Of a stretch of DNA of 5,119 nt, positions 1 through 4,916 are shown one piece after another. Below the pieces are notes generated by a model. The model was not told where the DNA came from. It saw only the letters and a list, made by a program, of their open reading frames with translations, and did not search any database. The stretch is from NCBI GenBank assembly GCA_016196505.1, contig JACPXO010000080.1, positions 1 to 5,119 of the forward strand, given 5' to 3'. A program made the position numbers and the translations under genes. The stretch comes from Candidatus Omnitrophota bacterium. GTDB taxonomy: Bacteria; Omnitrophota; Gorgyraeia; 2-02-FULL-51-18. The stretch's first letter is position 1, and each line of letters opens with the position of its first letter.

Positions 1-145
1 GGAGATCCAATCAGGCCGTTTCGCCAAAGAGTTTTTGGCGACGTACAAGGACAAGGCGAAATTCGAGAAACTCCGCCGCGCCGACGACAAGATTTTGGTT
101 GAAACGGCCGGCGCCAAACTGCGCGGCATGATGAAATGGCTTTAA
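1..145 (+). CDS. ilvC: Ketol-acid reductoisomerase, C-terminal end (5' part outside window)
   Basis: Only the last 47 residues are present, read from base 2; base 1 belongs to the preceding codon. The translation begins EIQSGRFAKEF and ends KLRGMMKWL before TAA. This matches the C-terminal helices of class I (short-form) ketol-acid reductoisomerase, where IQSG-FA-E and a final LR-MM-WL are characteristic. From family knowledge, the enzyme uses NADPH and Mg2+ to isomerise and reduce 2-acetolactate or 2-aceto-2-hydroxybutyrate in valine, leucine and isoleucine synthesis in the cytoplasm. The NADPH-binding domain and most metal ligands lie upstream of the window. leuA follows after 90 bases on the same strand, a common pairing because the IlvC branch provides the precursor of 2-ketoisovalerate, the LeuA substrate. 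The ending looks intact. Confidence 0.93.
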   Translation, partial: EIQSGRFAKEFLATYKDKAKFEKLRRADDKILVETAGAKLRGMMKWL

Positions 146-154
146 ATGAGCGCA

Positions 155-184
155 GGACTTACGTCGCGAAGCGACGTCAAGTCC
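155..184 (+). repeat. Perfect-arm hairpin with GAA loop, ilvC-leuA gap
   Basis: GGACTTACGTCGC (155-167) pairs with GCGACGT (171-177) and AAGTCC (179-184), giving 13 base pairs with one bulged C at 178 and a GAA loop. It starts ten bases after the ilvC stop. No T-run follows, so it is not a standard intrinsic terminator. It could protect the ilvC 3' end, separate ilvC and leuA transcripts, or be a copy of a dispersed palindromic repeat. The structure is read directly from the sequence; the role is unknown. Confidence 0.7.
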
Positions 185-197
185 GCCGCGCGAATTT

Positions 198-231
198 ATC
201 CTGAGGAAGCGCCCAAGCGCTGACGAAGGAT
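198..231 (+). repeat. Palindromic repeat-like element upstream of leuA
   Basis: ATCCT (198-202) pairs with AGGAT (227-231), and AGCGC (208-212) pairs with GCGCT (217-221), with a CCAA loop. Between the two stems, GAGGA (203-207) faces GACGA (222-226); this internal loop could form two tandem G-A mismatch pairs around one G-C pair. The general outline CCTGAG...CGAAGG resembles dispersed palindromes seen in many bacterial genomes (recollection, not searched). Its right arm overlaps the leuA Shine-Dalgarno sequence. Confidence 0.6.
225..230 (+). promoter_or_regulatory. Ribosome binding site of leuA, inside palindrome
   Basis: GAAGGA ends five bases before ATG 236 and is the best Shine-Dalgarno match near the leuA start, favouring 236 over the in-frame ATG at 245. 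AGGA lies in the 3' arm of the 198-231 palindrome, so a folded transcript would partly hide it. This is an inference from complementarity. Confidence 0.6.
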
Positions 232-235
232 CCGG

Positions 236-1801
236 ATGGATAACATGAACGATAATAATAGAATTTACATTTTTGACACGACGCTGCGCGACGGTGAGCA
301 ATCCCCCGGCGCCAGTCTCGACCAAAAGGGCAAGCTTGAGATCGCCAAGGCCTTGGCGGAGCTCCGCGTGGATGTGATCGAGGCGGGCTTTCCCATCACG
401 TCTCCGGGAGACGCTCTGGCAGTGAAAAGCATCGCCCGTGAGGTCAAAGCTCCCACGATCTGCGCTTTGGCGCGGGCGGTCCAAAAGGACATGGACATCG
501 CGCTGGATTGCCTGAAACCCGCGGCCAAGCCGCGGCTTCATGTGTTCATCGCGACCTCCGAGATCCACCGGAAGTTCAAGCTCAATAAAGCCAAGGATGA
601 GATCGTCCGCATCGCGACCTGGGCCGTCCAGTATGCCCGGGATCGTGTCGCGGAGGTCGAGTTTTCTCCGGAAGACGCTTCGCGGACGGAGCCGCTTTTT
701 TTGTACCAGGTCCTGGAGTCGGTCATTGACGCGGGGGCTACCGTTTTGAACATCCCCGATACCGTGGGGTATACCACGCCTTTCGAATTCGGGAACCTCA
801 TCAAGGGTATCTTTGACCACGTGCCCAACATCGGAAAGGCGATCGTGAGCGTCCATTGCCACAACGACCTGGGCCTGGCGGTGGCCAATTCCCTGGCGGC
901 CGTTAAATTCGGCGCGCGTCAGGTCGAATGCACCGTGAACGGCATCGGGGAAAGGGCCGGGAACGCGGCGCTCGAGGAGATCGTCATGGCGCTGGACACG
1001 CGCAAGGATATCTTCGGGGGCAAATTCACAAACATCGAGCGCAGCCAGATTTGTAAGACAAGCCGTCTGGTGAGCTCTCTGACCGGGATGCTGGTGCAAG
1101 CTAACAAAGCCGTGGTGGGTCGCAACGCTTTTACGCACGAATCGGGGATCCATCAGGACGGACTTTTGAAACTGAGAAAGACCTACGAGATCATGCGCCC
1201 TGAGGACGTGGGTTTCGGAGAAACGCAGTTGGTGCTCGGGAAGCATTCCGGACGGCATGCGCTCGAAAACCGGCTTGCAAAATTGGGCCACAAGCTTACG
1301 GAGAAAGAGCTGGACCATGTCTTCATCAGTTTCAAGGCGTTGGCCGACAAGAAGAAGGAAGTGTTTGACGATGACCTCGTGGCGCTGGTCGACAAGGAGA
1401 TCGTCACTACTCCGCGGATCTACGCTTTGGGTTATCTGAGCGTTCTGACCGCCAGCGGCAAAGATCCTAAGGTCACCCTGCGGTTGAAATTCAAAGGCAA
1501 AACGCTGACCGCTACCGGGACCGGGAGCGGGCCGGTGGATGCCGCCTATCGGATGATCGATAAGATGATCAAGCGCCGCCCGCGCCTGTTGGATTATCAG
1601 ATCCGCTCGGTGACTGTCGGAAAAGACGCGCAAGGCGAAGTGACGGTCAAGATTCAAGGCGACGCCGATGAGGTCATGATCGGCCAGGGTCTGAGCACCG
1701 ATGTCATCGAGGCCAGCGTGAAGGCGTATCTTGACGCGATCAATAAGATGTTGCACCGTTCGAAACTTTCGGGGAAAGACCGCGCGGCGCATGGCGTGTA
1801 G
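236..1801 (+). CDS. leuA: 2-isopropylmalate synthase
   Basis: This 521-residue protein has the usual length of bacterial LeuA type 1. It condenses acetyl-CoA with 2-ketoisovalerate to form 2-isopropylmalate, the committed step of leucine synthesis. The N-terminal TIM barrel carries DTTLRDGEQSPG at 14-25 (R18, with D19 a metal ligand), HCHND at 207-211 (metal ligands H207 and H209) and NGIGERAGN at 235-243 (N243). HESGIHQDG lies at 301-309, followed by the GKHSGRHAL linker motif. The C-terminal leucine-binding regulatory domain occupies roughly residue 390 onward and ends with the conserved LSTDVIEASVKAYLDA near 486-501, so leucine feedback inhibition is likely. Homocitrate and citramalate synthases share the barrel, but the overall pattern fits LeuA best. 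ATG 236 is chosen because GAAGGA lies five bases upstream; ATG 245 is possible and would remove three residues. No truncation or frameshift is seen. Confidence 0.95.
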   Translation: MDNMNDNNRIYIFDTTLRDGEQSPGASLDQKGKLEIAKALAELRVDVIEAGFPITSPGDALAVKSIAREVKAPTICALARAVQKDMDIALDCLKPAAKPRLHVFIATSEIHRKFKLNKAKDEIVRIATWAVQYARDRVAEVEFSPEDASRTEPLFLYQVLESVIDAGATVLNIPDTVGYTTPFEFGNLIKGIFDHVPNIGKAIVSVHCHNDLGLAVANSLAAVKFGARQVECTVNGIGERAGNAALEEIVMALDTRKDIFGGKFTNIERSQICKTSRLVSSLTGMLVQANKAVVGRNAFTHESGIHQDGLLKLRKTYEIMRPEDVGFGETQLVLGKHSGRHALENRLAKLGHKLTEKELDHVFISFKALADKKKEVFDDDLVALVDKEIVTTPRIYALGYLSVLTASGKDPKVTLRLKFKGKTLTATGTGSGPVDAAYRMIDKMIKRRPRLLDYQIRSVTVGKDAQGEVTVKIQGDADEVMIGQGLSTDVIEASVKAYLDAINKMLHRSKLSGKDRAAHGV

Positions 1802-1829
1802 CTTGGCTTTGACAAACGAGCCGTTTTGG

Positions 1830-1852
1830 GGGCGGGCCACTTCAGCCCGCCC
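1830..1852 (+). repeat. GC-rich hairpin between leuA and aroE
   Basis: GGGCGGGC (1830-1837) is perfectly complementary to GCCCGCCC (1845-1852) around a seven-base loop, CACTTCA. It begins 29 bases after the leuA stop and ends ten bases before the aroE Shine-Dalgarno. No T-run follows on either strand, so a simple intrinsic terminator is not supported. It may reduce read-through, stabilise an mRNA end, or be a dispersed repeat. Confidence 0.7.
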
Positions 1853-1862
1853 GTTGCACATC

Positions 1863-1870
1863 AGGGAAGG
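1863..1870 (+). promoter_or_regulatory. Strong ribosome binding site of aroE
   Basis: AGGGAAGG ends six bases before ATG 1877. It fixes the aroE start at 1877 rather than at the in-frame TTG at 1826, which has no such site and whose extension would run through the GC-rich hairpin. Confidence 0.8.
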
Positions 1871-1876
1871 GTATCG

Positions 1877-2737
1877 ATGCACGAAAATATAAACTCAAAC
1901 ACTGAACTTTACGGCGTCCTGGGGAATCCCGTGAACCACTCGCTTTCCCCGCTCATGCACAACGCGGCGTTCAGCCGGCTTCACCTCAACGCCGTGTACC
2001 TGGCTTTTTTGGTGGAGCGCCCTTTGTTGGGCCTGGCTTTTGAGTCCGTGCGGTCGCTGGGGGTCAAAGGGGTGAATATCACCCTCCCGTTCAAAGAGGA
2101 GGCGGTGAATTTCATGGATGAGATCCCCGAGGATATCGACCGTTGCATCGGCGCCCTGAACACCGTCGTGAACCGTCATGGCAAACTCTACGGTTATAAT
2201 ACGGACGTTCCCGGTTTTTTGGCCGCCTTGAAAGAAGAGCTCAACATCCCCTTGGAAGGCAAAAGCGCCCTGGTACTGGGCGCCGGCGGGGCCGCGCGAA
2301 GCGTCGTCTTTGCTTTGGCCAAGGCCCACGCGGACCAGATCTTTATCCATAACCGGACGCCGGACCGGGCGGAAGGATTGAAAAATTATTTGGCCGATTT
2401 TTTTGCGGATACTGAGATCCGCGCGATCGAGTCGCCCCAGGCCTTGCGCGGCGAAAAGATCGATCTTGTGGTGAACGCCACGGCTTGTGGAATGAAGCGG
2501 GAAGATCCGCTTCCGTTCGATCTAAAACAACTGACGGGTCCGGCGGGAGTTTACGATCTGGTTTATTCCCCATCTGAGACGGGCTTTCTTAAAGAAGCGA
2601 GGCGTTTGGGGCTCAAGTGCGCCAACGGCCTGGGGATGCTCGCCACGCAGGGCGCTTTGTCTTTCGAGCTGTGGACGGGCCGCGGGGAAGGGGTCCGCGA
2701 CGTGATGTGGGAGCGGTTGAAACAATGCCAATTCTGA
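1877..2737 (+). CDS. aroE: Shikimate dehydrogenase (NADP-dependent)
   Basis: The 286-residue product, of normal family length, reduces 3-dehydroshikimate to shikimate with NADPH in the cytoplasm. The N-terminal substrate domain begins YGVLGNPVNHSLSPLMHN, with shikimate-binding S22 and S24. The catalytic lysine is K73 in NITLPFKEEAV, N95 is in ALNTVV, and catalytic D110 is in YNTD. The Rossmann domain follows, with GAGGAA at 135-140 and NRT at 159-161; the NRT basic motif supports NADP rather than NAD. NATACGM and NGLGMLATQGALSFELWTG complete the family signatures near the C-terminus. The serine, lysine and aspartate positions are offset by a constant eight residues from the E. coli AroE positions as I recall them. 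Its 3' end overlaps the next gene by 13 bases, which suggests translational coupling. The start is set by AGGGAAGG upstream. Confidence 0.96.
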   Translation: MHENINSNTELYGVLGNPVNHSLSPLMHNAAFSRLHLNAVYLAFLVERPLLGLAFESVRSLGVKGVNITLPFKEEAVNFMDEIPEDIDRCIGALNTVVNRHGKLYGYNTDVPGFLAALKEELNIPLEGKSALVLGAGGAARSVVFALAKAHADQIFIHNRTPDRAEGLKNYLADFFADTEIRAIESPQALRGEKIDLVVNATACGMKREDPLPFDLKQLTGPAGVYDLVYSPSETGFLKEARRLGLKCANGLGMLATQGALSFELWTGRGEGVRDVMWERLKQCQF

Positions 2738-3504
2738 TGAGTTTGATTTTGGGCGCCATCGCGGGAAGTTTCTTGAACGTGTGTATCTGGAGGATACCGC
2801 GGGGTGAGTCCGTGATCACGCCCTCGTCGCATTGTCCGAAGTGCCTGAAACCCATCCGGTGGTATGACAATGTCCCGGTGTGGAGCATTCTTTATCTGAA
2901 AGGGCGCTGTCGCGATTGCCAAGCGCCGATCTCTCCGCGTTATGGTTGGGTCGAGGTCTCTTCCGCCGCGCTTTTTACCGTTTTTTATTTGAAATACGGG
3001 ATCTCGGTCCAGGGGATCGTTTATCTGACGATGACGCTGGCCTTACTGGCGCAGGCCCTCATCGATCTTGATCATCAGATCATCCCGGATGAGATCACAC
3101 TGCCGGGAATAGCGCTCGGCGTGATCGCCTCGGCGTTTTTTCCGGGGCTTCACGGTCAGGAACATTGGCAAGGGGGCCTGCTTCATTCTCTCCTGGGGGT
3201 GGCTTTGGGAGGCGGTATTTTGTATGCGGCCGGCACGGCCGCGGAATGGGTCTTGAAAAAAGAGGCCATGGGCGGGGGGGATGTGAAGCTTTTGGCCATG
3301 ATCGGCGCGGTGTTGGGGTGGCCCGGGGTTTTATGGACGCTTTTTTGTTCTTCGTTTTTGGGGTCGGCCGTGGGTATTTATTTGCGTCTTCGGCGCGGGG
3401 ATGAGCGCATCCCTTTCGGTCCTTATCTGGCTTTGGGGGCTGTCAGCTACTTTTTTTTGGGAAAGAACGTGGTTCAAATCTACAGCCGTTTTTTGATCTA
3501 CTGA
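2725..3504 (+). CDS. pilD: Type IV prepilin peptidase / N-methyltransferase (A24A family)
   Basis: This 259-residue polytopic inner-membrane protein cleaves the leader of type IV prepilins or type II secretion pseudopilins and N-methylates the new N-terminus. The N-terminus has the family hallmark GSFLNVCIWRIPRGES (14-29). A cytoplasmic zinc-type cysteine tetrad follows at C37, C40, C62 and C65. The two catalytic aspartates are D114 in IDLDHQIIPD and D186 in GGGDVK, followed by the late IPFGPYL motif (229-235). Hydrophobic segments lie near 3-22, 76-92, 97-113, 124-140, 155-178, 189-222 and 231-247. ATG 2725 overlaps aroE by 13 bases; ATG 2737, overlapping the aroE TGA by one base, is an alternative, and neither has an ideal Shine-Dalgarno. 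The final base of the last sense codon and the TGA stop come from the inserted element at 3501. Without the insertion the protein would end one residue earlier at TAA. Whether it serves pili, secretion or competence (PilD, GspO or ComC) cannot be decided here. Confidence 0.93.
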   Translation: MPILMSLILGAIAGSFLNVCIWRIPRGESVITPSSHCPKCLKPIRWYDNVPVWSILYLKGRCRDCQAPISPRYGWVEVSSAALFTVFYLKYGISVQGIVYLTMTLALLAQALIDLDHQIIPDEITLPGIALGVIASAFFPGLHGQEHWQGGLLHSLLGVALGGGILYAAGTAAEWVLKKEAMGGGDVKLLAMIGAVLGWPGVLWTLFCSSFLGSAVGIYLRLRRGDERIPFGPYLALGAVSYFFLGKNVVQIYSRFLIY

Positions 3505-3531
3505 GTTACGTGTAAATAATGAGACATTTGG
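3501..3531 (+). repeat. Left terminal inverted repeat
   Basis: This is the reverse complement of 3739-3770. The first 26 bases match perfectly, then GAGACATTTGG here faces GAGACAATTTGG from the right end, a single missing A. Its first four bases, CTGA, complete the last sense codon and stop codon of pilD. Confidence 0.9.
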
Positions 3532-3630
3532 CTGAGACGATTTTGGAACGAGACAAGGAGACGAGGAGGAGCCATAGTGTTAACTATGGCGACGACGAGC
3601 GACGCCGTCGCAGTCCAAAATCGTCCAGCC
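3530..3630 (+). repeat. Internal foldback arm A of the element
   Basis: GGCTGAGACGATTTTGGA (3530-3547) pairs with TCCAAAATCGTCCAGCC (3614-3630), giving 17 base pairs with one extra A at 3535. Inside it lie a perfect eight-pair hairpin, GCCATAGT (3571-3578) with ACTATGGC (3583-3590) around GTTA, and a five-pair hairpin at 3599-3611 (GCGAC/GTCGC). Confidence 0.8.
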
Positions 3631-3639
3631 CCGGAGGGG
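3629..3639 (+). repeat. Small hairpin at the centre of the element
   Basis: CCCC, GGA, GGGG can form a four-pair stem. It lies at the geometric midpoint of the 270-base element, between the two large internal arms. It is short, and part of it competes with both neighbouring stems. Confidence 0.4.
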
Positions 3640-3740
3640 AAACGCAAATTGGCTTGTCTGCCGCGTTGCTCCTCCTCGACGTGTCGCAGAGGGCACGCCT
3701 TCGTCGTCGCGCCTTGCATACAAACCAATTTGCAGTTTCC
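3638..3740 (+). repeat. Internal foldback arm B of the element
   Basis: GGAAACGCAAATTGGCTTGT (3638-3657) is the reverse complement of 3720-3740 apart from one missing base and one mismatch. With arm A and the terminal repeats, this gives a branched, two-lobed secondary structure. Confidence 0.8.
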
Positions 3741-3770
3741 AAATTGTCTCATTATTTACACGTAACTCAG
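3739..3770 (-). repeat. Right terminal inverted repeat
   Basis: This 32-base repeat mirrors 3501-3531. TA follows directly at 3771-3772, matching the TA before the left end. It ends 21 bases before the aroC start, so the aroC ribosome binding site lies just outside the element and is untouched. Confidence 0.9.
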
Positions 3771-3780
3771 TAAACAATCT

Positions 3781-3786
3781 GGGAGG
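3781..3786 (+). promoter_or_regulatory. Ribosome binding site of aroC
   Basis: GGGAGG ends five bases before ATG 3792. It lies outside the inserted element and belonged to the original pilD-aroC junction, so aroC translation initiation was probably preserved after the insertion. Confidence 0.8.
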
Positions 3787-3791
3787 TACCC

Positions 3792-4916
3792 ATGTTACGT
3801 TTTTTAACCAGCGGCGAATCTCACGGGAAATGTCTCGTCGCGATACTTGAGGGAATGGTCGCCGGCCTTGGGGTCAAACCGGAAAGCATCGACCGGGAAC
3901 TTGCGCGGCGCCAGGAGGGTTACGGCCGCGGCGGCCGCATGACGATCGAAAAAGACCGCGTGGAGATCCTTTCTGGGATCCGGGGAGACAAGACGATCGG
4001 CGGGCCGATCGCCTTGATGATCGCCAATAAGGATTTCAAGATCCATGAATTGCCGGTGGTGAAGCGGCCGAGGCCCGGACACGCGGATCTTGTGGGCGTG
4101 CTGAAATATGGCCGCGGAGACGTGCGGGACATCCTTGAGCGCGCCAGCGCCCGGGAGACGGCCGCCCGCGTGGCCGTAGGCGCTATCAGCAAGATTTTTT
4201 TGAGCGAGTTCAACATCGACATTCTCAGCCACGTCGTTTCGATCGGGGGTGTCACGGCGGACACGGAGGGCATGAGTTTCGAGGAGATCAAGCGGCGGTC
4301 GTCAGCTTCACCGATGCACTGCGCGGATAAGCACGTGGAGAAAAAAATGATGACGCGTGTGGACGAGGCCAAAAATTCCAAAGACACTATCGGAGGGGTT
4401 TTTGAGGTGATCGCGCGCGGCGTGCCGGTGGGACTGGGCAGTTTTGTGCATTACGACCGGCGTCTGAGCGCAAAACTCTGCGCGGCGCTCATGTCCATCC
4501 AGGCGGTGAAAGGCGTCGAGGTGGGGCTAGGCTTCCAGGTTTCGCGGCGGCTCGGCCGCGACGTACACGATGAGATCTTTTATGACAAAAAGAAGGGCTT
4601 TTACCGGAAGACCAACCGCGCCGGCGGCCTGGAGGGAGGCGTCTCGAACGGCGAAAACATCGTTTTGAGGGCGGCGACGAAACCTTACGCGACGCTCATG
4701 AGCCCGCTTCGATCGGTGCATATCGAGTCCAAGGCCCGGGAATCGGCGACGGTGGAGCGGTCCGACGTGACGGCCGTGCCGGCCTGCGGCGTCGTCGGCG
4801 AGGCGATGGTGGCTTTCGAGCTTGCCAAAAGCCTTCTTGAAAAATTTGGGGGAGATAGTCTGAAAGAAACCCGGCGCAATTTCGACGGTTACTTGAAGCA
4901 GGTCCGTGAATTTTAA
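3792..4916 (+). CDS. aroC: Chorismate synthase
   Basis: The 374-residue protein, within the normal family range, converts 5-enolpyruvylshikimate-3-phosphate to chorismate, using reduced FMN without net redox change, as the last step of the shikimate pathway. It begins with the family signature MLRFLTSGESHGK, with conserved H11. RPGHADLVG (H97) and GRGDVRDILERASARETAA (E116 to A124 covers the core ERASARETA) form the second signature and bind flavin and substrate phosphate. GGVSNGENIVLRAATKP and ERSDVTAVPACGVVGEAM supply the C-terminal signatures. The start is supported by GGGAGG upstream and by the conserved N-terminus beginning right at ATG 3792. It follows the mobile element, so transcription probably depends on read-through from pilD or an unseen promoter. 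The TAA stop overlaps the aroK ATG as TAATG. No defect is seen. Confidence 0.97.
   Translation: MLRFLTSGESHGKCLVAILEGMVAGLGVKPESIDRELARRQEGYGRGGRMTIEKDRVEILSGIRGDKTIGGPIALMIANKDFKIHELPVVKRPRPGHADLVGVLKYGRGDVRDILERASARETAARVAVGAISKIFLSEFNIDILSHVVSIGGVTADTEGMSFEEIKRRSSASPMHCADKHVEKKMMTRVDEAKNSKDTIGGVFEVIARGVPVGLGSFVHYDRRLSAKLCAALMSIQAVKGVEVGLGFQVSRRLGRDVHDEIFYDKKKGFYRKTNRAGGLEGGVSNGENIVLRAATKPYATLMSPLRSVHIESKARESATVERSDVTAVPACGVVGEAMVAFELAKSLLEKFGGDSLKETRRNFDGYLKQVREF

Larger units (their letters stand above)
3501..3770. mobile_element. 270-base MITE-like foldback element with TA duplication
   Basis: The element begins CTGAGTTACGTG and ends with its reverse complement. Its terminal inverted repeats cover 3501-3531 and 3739-3770, differing by one missing base. 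Both ends are flanked by TA (3499-3500 and 3771-3772), as expected for a TA target duplication of the IS630/Tc1-mariner type. No credible protein is encoded, so it would be a non-autonomous element moved by a transposase elsewhere. Removing the element and one TA joins ATC to TAA ACAATCTGGGAGG, which restores an in-frame pilD stop and a tight gap to aroC. The interior consists of two further foldback arms and several small hairpins. A structured RNA or another class of palindromic repeat is an alternative. The family assignment is inferred from the TA flanks alone. Confidence 0.8.

Noticed and set aside
155..184. Intrinsic terminator of ilvC
   Set aside because: The stem is strong but no T-run follows on the + strand; the sequence after it is GCCGCGCGAATTT.
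146..223. 25-codon frame beginning with ATG directly after the ilvC stop
   Set aside because: It has no Shine-Dalgarno, runs through both palindromes, contains no leucine or valine codon run expected of a leader peptide, and resembles no known product.
236..1801. Homocitrate or citramalate synthase instead of LeuA
   Set aside because: Barrel motifs are shared, but the metal-site pattern, length, LSTDVIEA C-terminal domain and ilvC neighbour fit 2-isopropylmalate synthase best.
1826..1876. Upstream TTG start extending AroE by 17 residues
   Set aside because: The added residues run through a GC-rich hairpin and resemble no AroE N-terminus, while ATG 1877 has a strong Shine-Dalgarno six bases away.
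11..1882. Very long open frame (623 codons) on the minus strand across leuA
   Set aside because: It is antisense to the clear leuA gene, matches no family I recognise, and has the composition of a GC-rich shadow frame.
2617..2724. Longer form of PilD starting inside aroE
   Set aside because: The 36 extra residues are arginine-rich and polar and lie in the shadow of aroE. The family N-terminus begins at MPILMSLILG from 2725.
3730..3758. Outward promoter in the right terminal repeat (TTGCAG, 17 bases, TATTTA)
   Set aside because: Only three of six bases match consensus in each box, which is too weak to annotate.
3498..3773. Open frames of 84 codons on both strands within the element, both ending LSHYLHVTQ
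   Set aside because: The identical ends come from the terminal inverted repeats being read outward on each strand. The proteins are arginine-rich or low complexity, with no ribosome binding site and no resemblance to a transposase.
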